Shown in pieces: positions 1-5,066 of a stretch of DNA of 5,237 nucleotides (positions are counted from its first letter, which is position 1; the number at the start of each line of letters is the position of its first letter). The translations under genes and the position numbers were made by a program. Under the pieces are notes generated by a model that saw only the letters and a list, made by a program, of their open reading frames with translations, made no database searches and was not told the origin of the DNA. The stretch comes from Beijerinckiaceae bacterium (GTDB lineage: Bacteria; Pseudomonadota; Alphaproteobacteria; Rhizobiales; Beijerinckiaceae): contig CANCSY010000230.1 in NCBI GenBank assembly GCA_947380915.1, positions 1 through 5,237 on the forward strand. The letters are read 5' to 3'.

Positions 1-27
1 CCGCATGATGGTCGTGTCGACCTGAAT

Positions 28-66
28 AAAAAATAGGGCTACCACATTTTGTATGTGATAGCCCTA
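28..66 (-). terminator. Intrinsic terminator for minus-strand transcription
   Basis: On the minus strand TAGGGCTATCACAT (66-53) pairs with ATGTGGTAGCCCTA (47-34) around the loop ACAAA. This gives a 14-bp stem with one U-G pair, followed at once by six T (33-28) and ATT. On the plus strand the U-G pair becomes an A-C mismatch and there is no clean T-run, so the minus direction is favoured. The nearest upstream minus-strand gene is the DUF6641-type gene, about 460 bp away, so either its transcript has a long tail or an unrecognised small RNA ends here. Confidence 0.75.
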
Positions 67-70
67 AATT

Positions 71-87
71 CTTGTAAAACATACAAG
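71..87. repeat. Small hairpin next to the left terminator
   Basis: CTTGTA (71-76) and TACAAG (82-87) pair around a five-base loop. Its right part, CATACAA (80-86), is also complementary to TTGTATG (49-55) at the apex of the adjacent terminator. The two structures could therefore interact or compete in a minus-strand transcript. Confidence 0.35.
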
Positions 88-104
88 ATGTTGTGTTTTT
101 CGCT

Positions 105-119
105 GCTAAAAGTTTTAGC
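105..119. repeat. Short perfect palindrome GCTAAAA-G-TTTTAGC
   Basis: Seven-base arms surround a single central G. This is too tight to fold as an RNA hairpin without losing inner pairs, so a protein-binding dyad is more natural. It lies in the AT-rich left region, between the terminator and the octamer copies. Confidence 0.35.
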
Positions 120-181
120 GCGAATAGTACATGAACATGAAAGAAAGCCCCATTTTGCAGGCCTAAATTGCACTACAAAAT

Positions 182-203
182 CGTCTGTACAACGTCTGTA
201 TAA
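182..203. repeat. Tandem 11-bp direct repeat
   Basis: CGTCTGTACAA (182-192) is followed directly by CGTCTGTATAA (193-203), identical at ten of eleven positions. An 11-bp period places both copies on one face of the helix, as in two-site recognition elements such as Pho boxes. However, the motif matches the CTGTCAT Pho half-site only in its first four bases, and no plus-strand gene follows. Confidence 0.45.
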
Positions 204-394
204 CAGGAATAGTTTCCTAAATTAGCATCTCTCAAACGTCACAATCACACTCCCAATGCTGCCTATCAACTGCTCCAAATACGACCTTGAAGCTGATGGT
301 CGACTTCTCCTCTCAGACACCCCTCGCCACCATGGTCGTGCCAGCAAAAACAACACGCTGAGGACCGCCAACGTCCAGCGCCTGAGGTCGCCTC

Positions 395-413
395 ATGTTG
401 AGCCACTCAACAT
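395..413. repeat. 17-bp palindrome, copy 1 (8-bp arms, CCA centre)
   Basis: ATGTTGAG and CTCAACAT form perfect 8-bp arms around CCA. The 17-bp core is identical to copy 2 except for one central base. A further small dyad, TGAGG-TCG-CCTCA (383-395), abuts it on the left and shares base 395. An imperfect direct repeat of CTGAGG lies at 358 and 382. The cluster of three-base-centred dyads is unlikely to be coding. Confidence 0.6.
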
Positions 414-452
414 CCCCAGACCTCAAACCTGAACCCGACCAAGATCTTCAAC

Positions 453-469
453 TGTTGAGCAACTCAACA
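453..469. repeat. 17-bp palindrome, copy 2 (TGTTGAG-N3-CTCAACA)
   Basis: Perfect 7-bp arms around CAA. It differs from the copy at 396-412 in one central base and lies 57 bp from it. It is about 55 bp past the stop of the DUF6641-type gene. A dyad of this size, repeated with the same core, looks like a pair of binding sites for a dimeric DNA-binding protein. As RNA, each would be a short hairpin, with no T-run to make it a terminator. Confidence 0.6.
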
Positions 470-523
470 CCAAGAGACCAGCTTCCGCCTTCGTATCAGC
501 GGGAGCAGCATCTAAGCACGGCA

Positions 524-994
524 TCAACTGGCCTTCTTCATGGCCCTCGCACTGCCCTTGAGCCTCAAGTCAGCAGTCCCCTTCTCCGCCACGTCCTCAA
601 TCTGGATGTCCAATTCCCCTTGCTTCACTGCATCCATCACAGCACGGATGGCCATGGGCAGGTCCTCACGCCGATTGACCGCTATGGCCGTCATCCCTGG
701 CTTTAGCTCCAGCACCTTGCTGCCGTACCATACAGAAAAGTAGCAGCCCCCTGCCCCGCTCATCCAATACCAGGGGCGCATCCGCTTCACTCGATCCACG
801 AGGGTCCGCTGACCGTCCTCACTCACCTGCCAAACCCGACGATGTCGTGTGAAGACCTCACCTGCTATCAGCGCATCCACCATGGCGAGCTGATCATCCA
901 GCTTCTCTAGCAGCTTTGCTCGGCGGTGCTCGGTCTTGGTCTGCTGCCGCTTGGCGGCTTGGGCGACGATCTTCAGCTTGCTCAGATGGCTCAT
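524..994 (-). CDS. DUF6641-type protein of unknown function (accessory-element associated)
   Basis: A 156-residue soluble protein with no signal peptide or membrane segment. The basic, probably helical N-terminus (1-45) begins MSHLSKLKIVAQ and contains HRRAKLLEKLDDQLAMVDAL. A central block has KRMRPWYW (70-77) and CYFSVWYGSKVLELKPG (84-100). A C-terminal helix ends in GELDIQI (126-132), followed by a basic tail. From memory this pattern (LSKLKxVA at the start, RPWxx, YGSKVxELxxG, GELDxQI) fits the DUF6641 family, which I associate with plasmids and integrative elements of Proteobacteria. No alignment was run. Its function is unknown, and nothing here supports an enzymatic role. It has a good AGGAG site and stands alone, 166 bp from the phosphatase gene. 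More than 500 bp of gene-poor DNA follow it. Confidence 0.75.
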   Translation of the reverse strand: MSHLSKLKIVAQAAKRQQTKTEHRRAKLLEKLDDQLAMVDALIAGEVFTRHRRVWQVSEDGQRTLVDRVKRMRPWYWMSGAGGCYFSVWYGSKVLELKPGMTAIAVNRREDLPMAIRAVMDAVKQGELDIQIEDVAEKGTADLRLKGSARAMKKAS

Positions 995-1000
995 ATTCCA

Positions 1001-1005
1001 CTCCT
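1001..1005 (-). promoter_or_regulatory. Ribosome binding site that fixes the start of the DUF6641-type gene
   Basis: AGGAG on the minus strand is followed by six bases and the ATG at 994. It is one of the clearest Shine-Dalgarno sites in the window and supports this being a real, translated gene. Confidence 0.7.
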
Positions 1006-1065
1006 AGGTTGAGGCATAAACGCCCGTTACCAAGCAATGCTGTGGTCAGCTTGAGCTCATTCCTA

Positions 1066-1099
1066 CCGAAAAATCTGAACGAGATGCCTGATTTTTCAG
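1066..1099. repeat. Inverted repeat with 10-bp arms downstream of the phosphatase gene
   Basis: Arms CCGAAAAATC (1066-1075) and GATTTTTCAG (1090-1099) are complementary at nine of ten positions around a 14-nt centre. On the minus strand the single mismatch becomes a U-G pair, so the RNA hairpin would be continuous. It lies 62-95 bp past the phosphatase stop and about 70 bp before the DUF6641-type gene. It has no T-run after it, so it is at best a weak terminator and could instead be an operator. Nothing else in the 166-bp spacer 995-1160 stands out: I found no convincing promoter, although one for the next gene would be expected here. Confidence 0.45.
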
Positions 1100-1160
1100 T
1101 TGACAAGCTACTCGTTTGAACAATCGCACCTTAAGCAAACGTCAGATAATTCTTCTATCT

Positions 1161-2453
1161 TTAATTGCAGTTGGCTTTCCTGCCGTTGATCTCGCAGCGA
1201 GCTATTGAAGTTCCATGAATGTCGTAACCTGTGAGGACCCAATTCAGACCCGTTGAATCATTTGAGGCACGTTCGAGCATGGAAAACCCGAACACGCCCG
1301 GACGGCCCATTCCATCCTTCACCGTGACGCCGTTGATCTCCAACCCCTTCACAACAGTTGGCGCATGGAGTGAAAGGTCGTCGCCGCCATGGCCCGAGAC
1401 GATCTGCAAGGGGAGATCTTCCACATAGGTCATCAACTCGAACGTGTGGTGATGACCTGAGATGAAGGCCTGCACGTTTGTAGGGATTGAATTGCGTGCT
1501 GCCGCAGCCAGTGTACGGTTGTCTCCGGCGGGTTCGCCCTTCTTCTGGCTGTCCACGGCCCAGACGGGGCGATGGAAGGTCAGCCATGCCGGGCCCGAGA
1601 TATCCTTCGCCATTTCGAACTGAGGCTTATACCAGGCCACCTGTTTTTCGTTCACCTTCTCGGCAGCGGTTGAGACATCCATCACGACAATGGTTACGCC
1701 GCCGATATCGACCGAATAGGGTTTTGCAGGGCCAAGGCATCCGGCGACGCCGGTGGTGGGGTCGAAGGGATAGGGGTCCAGCACTCGCGCCCAGCCCTTG
1801 CCGCCGCGCTCACATTCCTCGTGATTGCCACGATCCATGATCCAGGGCGCTGCGGCGAGTAGCGCCTCGCCCGGTTTGAAGAAATCTTCTTTCCACACAT
1901 CCCAGGTATCGCCGAAAGGCGTCCCTGCGCAGCCTTGACGTTCTGCCGGACACTCGCTCTCCCGATAATGCATGTCGCCCACATGCAGCACGAGATCAGG
2001 CTTGAAGGATGCGCTGATGTCGGCGCCCGTACGGAAGGGCCATTGGGTGATGTCGTTGCAATCTTGAACCTGCGCGCCCTTCAGGCGGCAGCCTGTATCG
2101 CCAATGAGCAGGATGCGATCTGGACGTTCCTTTGGCAGCGGCATTGGCTTGCGATCCAGCGTCACCAGTTTCGCGCCTTTGGGGATCGGCAGCGCGCAGG
2201 CGCGGACGGGATAGTTTTCGCCGGGCGCGGAGCGTTCGATCATGGTGGCGGTAGCTCCGTCGATCACAGCAGCAGGGCAAGTCGCTGCGTCGGTGACGGC
2301 GCGCGCCTCGATGCCGCCGGGAACATATTGCACCCAACGGTAGAGATCACGTGCCTGTGCGCCTGATGTCGCCGATGCGAGAAGCACCGCTGCAACGATG
2401 GGCGCGGAAATGCGTGCGAGGATGGGTGAGAGCCTCTTATGCTGAGTTGACAT
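1161..2453 (-). CDS. Secreted metallophosphatase with purple-acid-phosphatase-type motifs
   Basis: A 430-residue calcineurin-like phosphoesterase. Residues 1-34 are a signal peptide: a basic start, a hydrophobic core IVAAVLLASA, and a likely cut after AQA, so the enzyme is probably periplasmic. All five metal-site blocks are present in order: GDTG (118-121), GDMHY (159-163), GNHE (209-212), FHRP (293-296) and GHHH (333-336). The presence of Tyr163 in block two and GDxG instead of DxH in block one is the purple acid phosphatase signature, with a dinuclear Fe/metal centre and a tyrosine ligand. Such enzymes hydrolyse phosphomonoesters, some of them phytate or diesters. Ten cysteines (59, 86, 122, 132, 168, 175, 214, 239, 420, 429), an even number, suggest several disulphides. 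It is the last gene of the tonB-side cluster and has a good ribosome site. Its substrate is unknown, and a phosphodiesterase of the same fold is the main alternative. Confidence 0.85.
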   Translation of the reverse strand: MSTQHKRLSPILARISAPIVAAVLLASATSGAQARDLYRWVQYVPGGIEARAVTDAATCPAAVIDGATATMIERSAPGENYPVRACALPIPKGAKLVTLDRKPMPLPKERPDRILLIGDTGCRLKGAQVQDCNDITQWPFRTGADISASFKPDLVLHVGDMHYRESECPAERQGCAGTPFGDTWDVWKEDFFKPGEALLAAAPWIMDRGNHEECERGGKGWARVLDPYPFDPTTGVAGCLGPAKPYSVDIGGVTIVVMDVSTAAEKVNEKQVAWYKPQFEMAKDISGPAWLTFHRPVWAVDSQKKGEPAGDNRTLAAAARNSIPTNVQAFISGHHHTFELMTYVEDLPLQIVSGHGGDDLSLHAPTVVKGLEINGVTVKDGMGRPGVFGFSMLERASNDSTGLNWVLTGYDIHGTSIARCEINGRKANCN

Positions 2454-2460
2454 GATTTGA

Positions 2461-2468
2461 CCTTTCCT
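2461..2468 (-). promoter_or_regulatory. Ribosome binding site of the phosphatase gene, overlapping the preceding stop
   Basis: AGGAAAGG reads on the minus strand seven bases before the ATG at 2453. It shares two bases with the TAG stop of the cytochrome b561 gene (2469-2467). This fixes the phosphatase start and argues that the two genes share one messenger with coupled translation. Confidence 0.7.
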
Positions 2469-3078
2469 ATCCCAAGTCTTCAGTTTTCAGGTCTGCTGTC
2501 ATTTTGACCGATGGACGCAGCGGAAACAAAATCCGTTCAAACAGCTGGTCGCGTAAAACGAAGCGATGCCAGAGCGCGGCCAGAACATGCAGGGCGATGA
2601 CGATCAAAAACCCGTAGGCGAGCCACCTGTGAAGGGATTGCGCCGGGCTATAAACGCCGCGCTCGGACGCGACGCCAAAATTCAGCTGAAACATGCCAAA
2701 ATCGAAAATCCGGGCGTGCCAGATGAAAGCGACAAGGCCGAAGGCCGGGACCGCGATCATCATAACATACATTAGAAAATGAACCGCTTGCGCTGCCAGT
2801 TCTTCCCGTCTGGAGCTGCCAACAAGTGAGGGCGGCGGCGCCTGCGCAAGGCGCCATGCCAGTCTGGCGACGATGGCGATTGCCATCGCGAGGCCAATGA
2901 TCGCATGAAGATTGAGCCAGAATGGCCTCTCGCCCCTTGGGGCTACTCCGAAATACAGCCCAATTCCAGCGACAGCGATGATAAGAACCGCCACAAGCCA
3001 GTGCAGAAAGATTGCTGGATTGGTGTACCGCTGCAAGGTCGGATCACTATCCGGATGGGAACCCATCATTTCCGACAT
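2467..3078 (-). CDS. Bacterial di-haem cytochrome b561 (CybB-type)
   Basis: An inner-membrane electron carrier of 203 residues, close to the family's usual length. Four TM helices are visible at about 23-43, 55-76, 98-120 and 150-172. Candidate haem-ligand histidines are H26 (AIFLHWLV, TM1), H58 (NLHAIIG, TM2), H100 (AVHFLMY, TM3), H150 (SLHRWLAY) and H164/H171 (ALHVLAALWHRF, TM4), matching the E. coli CybB pattern. Family members oxidise quinol or related donors and pass electrons within or across the membrane. It lies 49 bp after tonB and 13 bp before the phosphatase gene, so it is probably co-transcribed. The open frame extends to 3279, but that upstream part is a shadow of tonB. The start is uncertain: the ATG at 3078 has AGAGG only two bases upstream, and the ATG at 3069 has it eleven bases upstream. 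A role in reducing an imported metal ligand is inference. Confidence 0.85.
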   Translation of the reverse strand: MSEMMGSHPDSDPTLQRYTNPAIFLHWLVAVLIIAVAGIGLYFGVAPRGERPFWLNLHAIIGLAMAIAIVARLAWRLAQAPPPSLVGSSRREELAAQAVHFLMYVMMIAVPAFGLVAFIWHARIFDFGMFQLNFGVASERGVYSPAQSLHRWLAYGFLIVIALHVLAALWHRFVLRDQLFERILFPLRPSVKMTADLKTEDLG

Positions 3079-3127
3079 AACCTCTTCGCCCCGGTTGCCG
3101 TAGACACCCAAACAGTTGGCGCATCCT

Positions 3128-3901
3128 TCATTCGAACTTGATGGTGATCGCCGCCGGAAAGGTCCCGCCGGGAGGAGGCGGCAGCTGGACGGAGGCGATG
3201 ATGCTGCGCGCCGCCTCATCCAGCGCCGGGTTGACGGACTTCGCAACCTCGATCCGCTCGGCGCGGCCATTCGGGCCAATCACGAAGCTCAGACTCACGG
3301 CGCCGCGCCAATCGCCGGGCGGGCGGCGCTTGTTTTTGGCGATCTCCTTCTTCACGGCGGCCGCATAGGCTGCGCGCGTTACGCCGCCACCGGTGAGCAT
3401 GCCATTCTCCACGCCGACTGCGCGATGGGCGAAGGTTTCTTCGGCTGCCGCGCTCTGTTGCGCGCTGACGGAAACCTGGGGCTGTTCCTGCACGGGCTCC
3501 GGGGGCGTCTCCACAACTTCGAGCACGGGCTGCGGCTCGGGCTCGGGCTCCTTCACCGCAGCGGCCATGACCGTCGCCTCGTCGTCCACGACCTTCGCCG
3601 CCTCGGCGAGGTCCGGCGCATCCGGGGGCGGTGGGGTCTCGACCTTCTGCACGGCTGCCACCGTCTCGGTCTGCGCGGCGCTGTCGATCGCATCCTTCTC
3701 CTCGACAAGGGCCTCGCCCTGCGGCGGCGCTATGCTCAATTCGAGCCCTTCAGTGGGGGCTTCCTGATCGTTGACGCGCGGCAGGAGAGAGGCGAAGGCA
3801 AGGCCATGCAGCCCCAGAGACGCCACGACAAAGAGACCACGAAGCAGCATGGCGGATCCACCGTTTGATCTGGCGAGGAGGAGAGGTTTTCCGGCGTTCA
3901 T
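3128..3901 (-). CDS. tonB: TonB, periplasm-spanning energy transducer
   Basis: A 257-residue TonB. The N-terminal anchor (about 19-40) carries S28-x3-H32, the spacing of the Ser/His pair that TonB proteins use to couple to ExbB-ExbD. A long flexible periplasmic linker (about 41-160) is rich in Pro, Glu, Ala and Val, with Pro-Glu segments at 88-96, 118-125 and 132-141. It is acidic and lacks the Lys-Pro repeats of enterobacterial TonB. The C-terminal TonB domain (about 176-257) shows YAAAVKKEIAKNKRRPPGDWRG, then VSLSFVIGPNGRAERIEV, LDEAARSIIASV and a PPPPGG motif before the final AITIKFE strand. That domain binds the TonB box of receptors. The start at 3901 overlaps the exbD stop (ATGA) and has GGGAG about ten bases upstream. 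A second ATG (residue 18) with GGTGGA upstream is possible and would still keep the whole TM segment. Confidence 0.92.
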   Translation of the reverse strand: MNAGKPLLLARSNGGSAMLLRGLFVVASLGLHGLAFASLLPRVNDQEAPTEGLELSIAPPQGEALVEEKDAIDSAAQTETVAAVQKVETPPPPDAPDLAEAAKVVDDEATVMAAAVKEPEPEPQPVLEVVETPPEPVQEQPQVSVSAQQSAAAEETFAHRAVGVENGMLTGGGVTRAAYAAAVKKEIAKNKRRPPGDWRGAVSLSFVIGPNGRAERIEVAKSVNPALDEAARSIIASVQLPPPPGGTFPAAITIKFE

Positions 3902-4341
3902 TGGGTCGAAACTCCCGCGCGGCGCGCCTTGGGATCGGACACGAGGGCGATATGGGTGAAGCCATTGATCACGAGCTTGTCGATCAGCTCATAGACCGCG
4001 CCATAGCTGCCATTGCGGTCGCCACGGATCTGGATGACCCGCTTCAGGTCGCCTTCCATGCGCGCCTGAACGGCGGGAAGAAGTTGCTCAAATGGGAGCT
4101 CGTCCATATCGAGCGCGAACTTGCCCTCCTTCGTCACGGAGATGACGAGCGGGGGCTTGGGCTTGAGCGTCACGGCGCTGCGGGCCTGGGGAAGGTCCAT
4201 CTTCAATCCGGTAGTCAGCATGGGCGCTGTGATCATGAACACGATCAGCAACACCAGCATGACATCGACAAGCGGCGTGACATTGATGTCCGCAAGCGGT
4301 CGATGCAGCCCGGGACCGGATTTGTTTGCGGTAAAGGCCAT
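3898..4341 (-). CDS. exbD: ExbD, membrane-anchored stator partner of ExbB
   Basis: A 147-residue ExbD/TolR-family protein. A short cytoplasmic N-terminus leads into ADINVTPLVDVMLVLLIVFM (17-36), continuing with the single TM segment to about residue 42. Asp26 in LVDVML is the position of the proton-carrying aspartate essential in this family. The periplasmic domain (about 45-140) contains the conserved DLPQA stretch (49-53) and a C-terminal part, RGDRNGSYGAVYELIDKLV followed by GFTHIALVSDP, typical of ExbD. A good GGAGGG Shine-Dalgarno (4354-4349) sits seven bases before the ATG, and the start overlaps the exbB stop by one base. The stop overlaps the tonB start by four bases (ATGA). Together these overlaps suggest fixed-stoichiometry synthesis of the complex. 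TolR is less likely given the adjacent tonB. Confidence 0.95.
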   Translation of the reverse strand: MAFTANKSGPGLHRPLADINVTPLVDVMLVLLIVFMITAPMLTTGLKMDLPQARSAVTLKPKPPLVISVTKEGKFALDMDELPFEQLLPAVQARMEGDLKRVIQIRGDRNGSYGAVYELIDKLVINGFTHIALVSDPKARRAGVSTQ

Positions 4342-4973
4342 CAGGGAGCCCTCCGGCTCGCATCCGCCCGCAGGATCGCCAGCGACTTCTCTTCGATGAA
4401 GTTTGCGAGGTCCTGCGCTTTTGCGGCGAAAGAGGCGCCGAGGCGGCTATAGGCGATGGAGGCCGGAATGGCCGCCACCAGCCCGAAGGCGGTTGTGGCG
4501 AGGGCCTCGGCGATGCCGGGCGCCACGACAGCAAGGCTGGTGTCGTTGCTTTCGGCGATGGCCGTGAAGGCGACCATGATGCCCCAGACCGTGCCGAAGA
4601 GCCCGACGAAGGGCGCCACCGAAGCGATGACTGCAAGATTGGGCAATCCACCCTCAAGCCGCGCCATGAGCATCCGCCCCTCGCGGCTCATGGCTTCCAT
4701 CATGAGTTGACGCACGTCGCCGGTGGACTCGTCCGCAAATCTGTCCTGCAGAGCTTCCTGGGCCCCGGCGCTGATGACTGGGTCCAGAAGGCTGCCCGCC
4801 TCGTTGCGTCTGGCGCGTTTCAATGAACGGCCAAGACGGAGGATGCCCACGAGCCCATCAAAGATCTGGTACCAGCACCAGACCGAGGCGATTCCCAGCA
4901 GGATGATGACTGTCTTGCCGACAGGACCCGCCTGCGCGAAGAGACCCATGGGCGAGAGGCTTACGCTTTCCAT
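4341..4973 (-). CDS. exbB: ExbB, proton-channel subunit of the TonB energising complex
   Basis: Predicted inner-membrane protein of 210 residues, MotA/TolQ/ExbB family. With ExbD it harvests the proton motive force to drive TonB. TM1 is near residues 18-40. A cytoplasmic stretch contains [21 protein letters not shown] (about 90-110). TM2 is [23 protein letters not shown] (111-133), with the hallmark [14 protein letters not shown]3 is near 160-176 ([16 protein letters not shown]), preceded by PGIAEAL. The length is that of a plain ExbB without an N-terminal extension. I chose the ATG at 4973, which has a weak GGGA six bases upstream. An in-frame TTG at 4991 would add six residues but abuts the upstream terminator and has no ribosome site. 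The stop overlaps the exbD start by one base (TGATG), implying translational coupling. TolQ is the main alternative, but the tonB neighbour favours ExbB. Confidence 0.93.
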   Translation of the reverse strand: MESVSLSPMGLFAQAGPVGKTVIILLGIASVWCWYQIFDGLVGILRLGRSLKRARRNEAGSLLDPVISAGAQEALQDRFADESTGDVRQLMMEAMSREGRMLMARLEGGLPNLAVIASVAPFVGLFGTVWGIMVAFTAIAESNDTSLAVVAPGIAEALATTAFGLVAAIPASIAYSRLGASFAAKAQDLANFIEEKSLAILRADASRRAP

Positions 4974-4992
4974 TTTCAATCCCGAATTCAAA

Positions 4993-5022
4993 CAAAAAGG
5001 GGGGCAGAAAAATCCGACCCCC
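4993..5022 (-). terminator. Intrinsic terminator after the receptor gene
   Basis: On the minus strand five G (5022-5018) pair with five of the six C at 5004-4999. The 13-nt interior (5017-5005) can itself form a few weak pairs. A run of five T (4998-4994) follows directly. The hairpin lies about 45 bp after the receptor stop and only about 20 bp before the exbB start codon. It should end or attenuate receptor transcripts, so exbB-exbD-tonB depends on read-through or on a promoter inside this short gap. I saw no convincing -35/-10 pair in the gap. Confidence 0.8.
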
Positions 5023-5066
5023 AGTAGTTTATTGTTGTTCTCTGACGTTCTGACTTCAGCGGAAGA

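Larger units (their letters stand above)
63..223. repeat. Three dispersed copies of the octamer CCTAAATT
   Basis: Exact copies lie at 63-70, 162-169 and 216-223, all in the same orientation. The first overlaps the right arm of the terminator hairpin. Three exact copies of an octamer within 161 bp exceed what chance would suggest, even in AT-rich DNA. They could be protein-binding sites, for example arm-type sites of an integrase, but no integrase is visible. Confidence 0.35.
67..523. other. Gene-poor region with repeats, AT-rich in its left half
   Basis: No convincing gene is present. A 103-codon plus-strand frame starting at 395 begins inside a palindrome, has no ribosome site and runs antisense into the DUF6641-type gene. 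The part up to about 240 is AT-rich, unlike the GC-rich genes to the right, and from about 240 the base composition rises. The region holds the paired palindromes, a tandem repeat, three copies of an octamer and small hairpins, each listed separately. It may be a long 3' untranslated region of the DUF6641-type transcript, a small-RNA locus, or control or recombination DNA of an accessory element. Confidence 0.5.

Noticed and set aside
10..22. Small dyad GGTCG-TGT-CGACC
   Set aside because: A 5-bp arm dyad at the window edge is common by chance, and its context is cut off.
1..36. Possible 3' end of a plus-strand gene before the left terminator
   Set aside because: Two frames stay open to a stop (TGA at 23-25 and TAG at 34-36), giving only 7 and 11 residues. 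Neither peptide is recognisable, so no gene can be supported.
196..206. CTGT/ACAG dyad resembling a LexA box
   Set aside because: The spacing is 3 bases rather than the 8 of the gamma-proteobacterial box, and alphaproteobacterial LexA uses a different GTTC-type motif.
61..240. CRISPR array or integron attC site
   Set aside because: There are no regularly spaced 25-40 bp repeats with unique spacers, and no paired R' (GTTRRRY) and R'' (RYYYAAC) core sites flanking a large imperfect palindrome.
395..706. 103-codon plus-strand open frame
   Set aside because: It starts inside a palindrome, lacks a ribosome site, has a biased Ser/Pro/His/Leu composition and overlaps the better-supported minus-strand gene.
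1100..1129. TTGACA on the plus strand as a promoter
   Set aside because: The hexamer (1100-1105) is a perfect -35, but no acceptable -10 lies 16-18 bp downstream, and it points into the antisense side of the phosphatase gene.
3079..3279. Upstream extension of the cytochrome b561 frame
   Set aside because: It runs through the tonB C-terminal coding region in another frame, is rich in Arg/Ser/Pro and has no family similarity. The internal ATG at 3078 gives the normal family length.
3116..3868. 250-codon plus-strand open frame opposite tonB
   Set aside because: It is an antisense shadow of a GC-rich gene. The minus-strand frame has a full TonB domain order, while this one shows low-complexity Arg/Gly/Leu content and no family resemblance.
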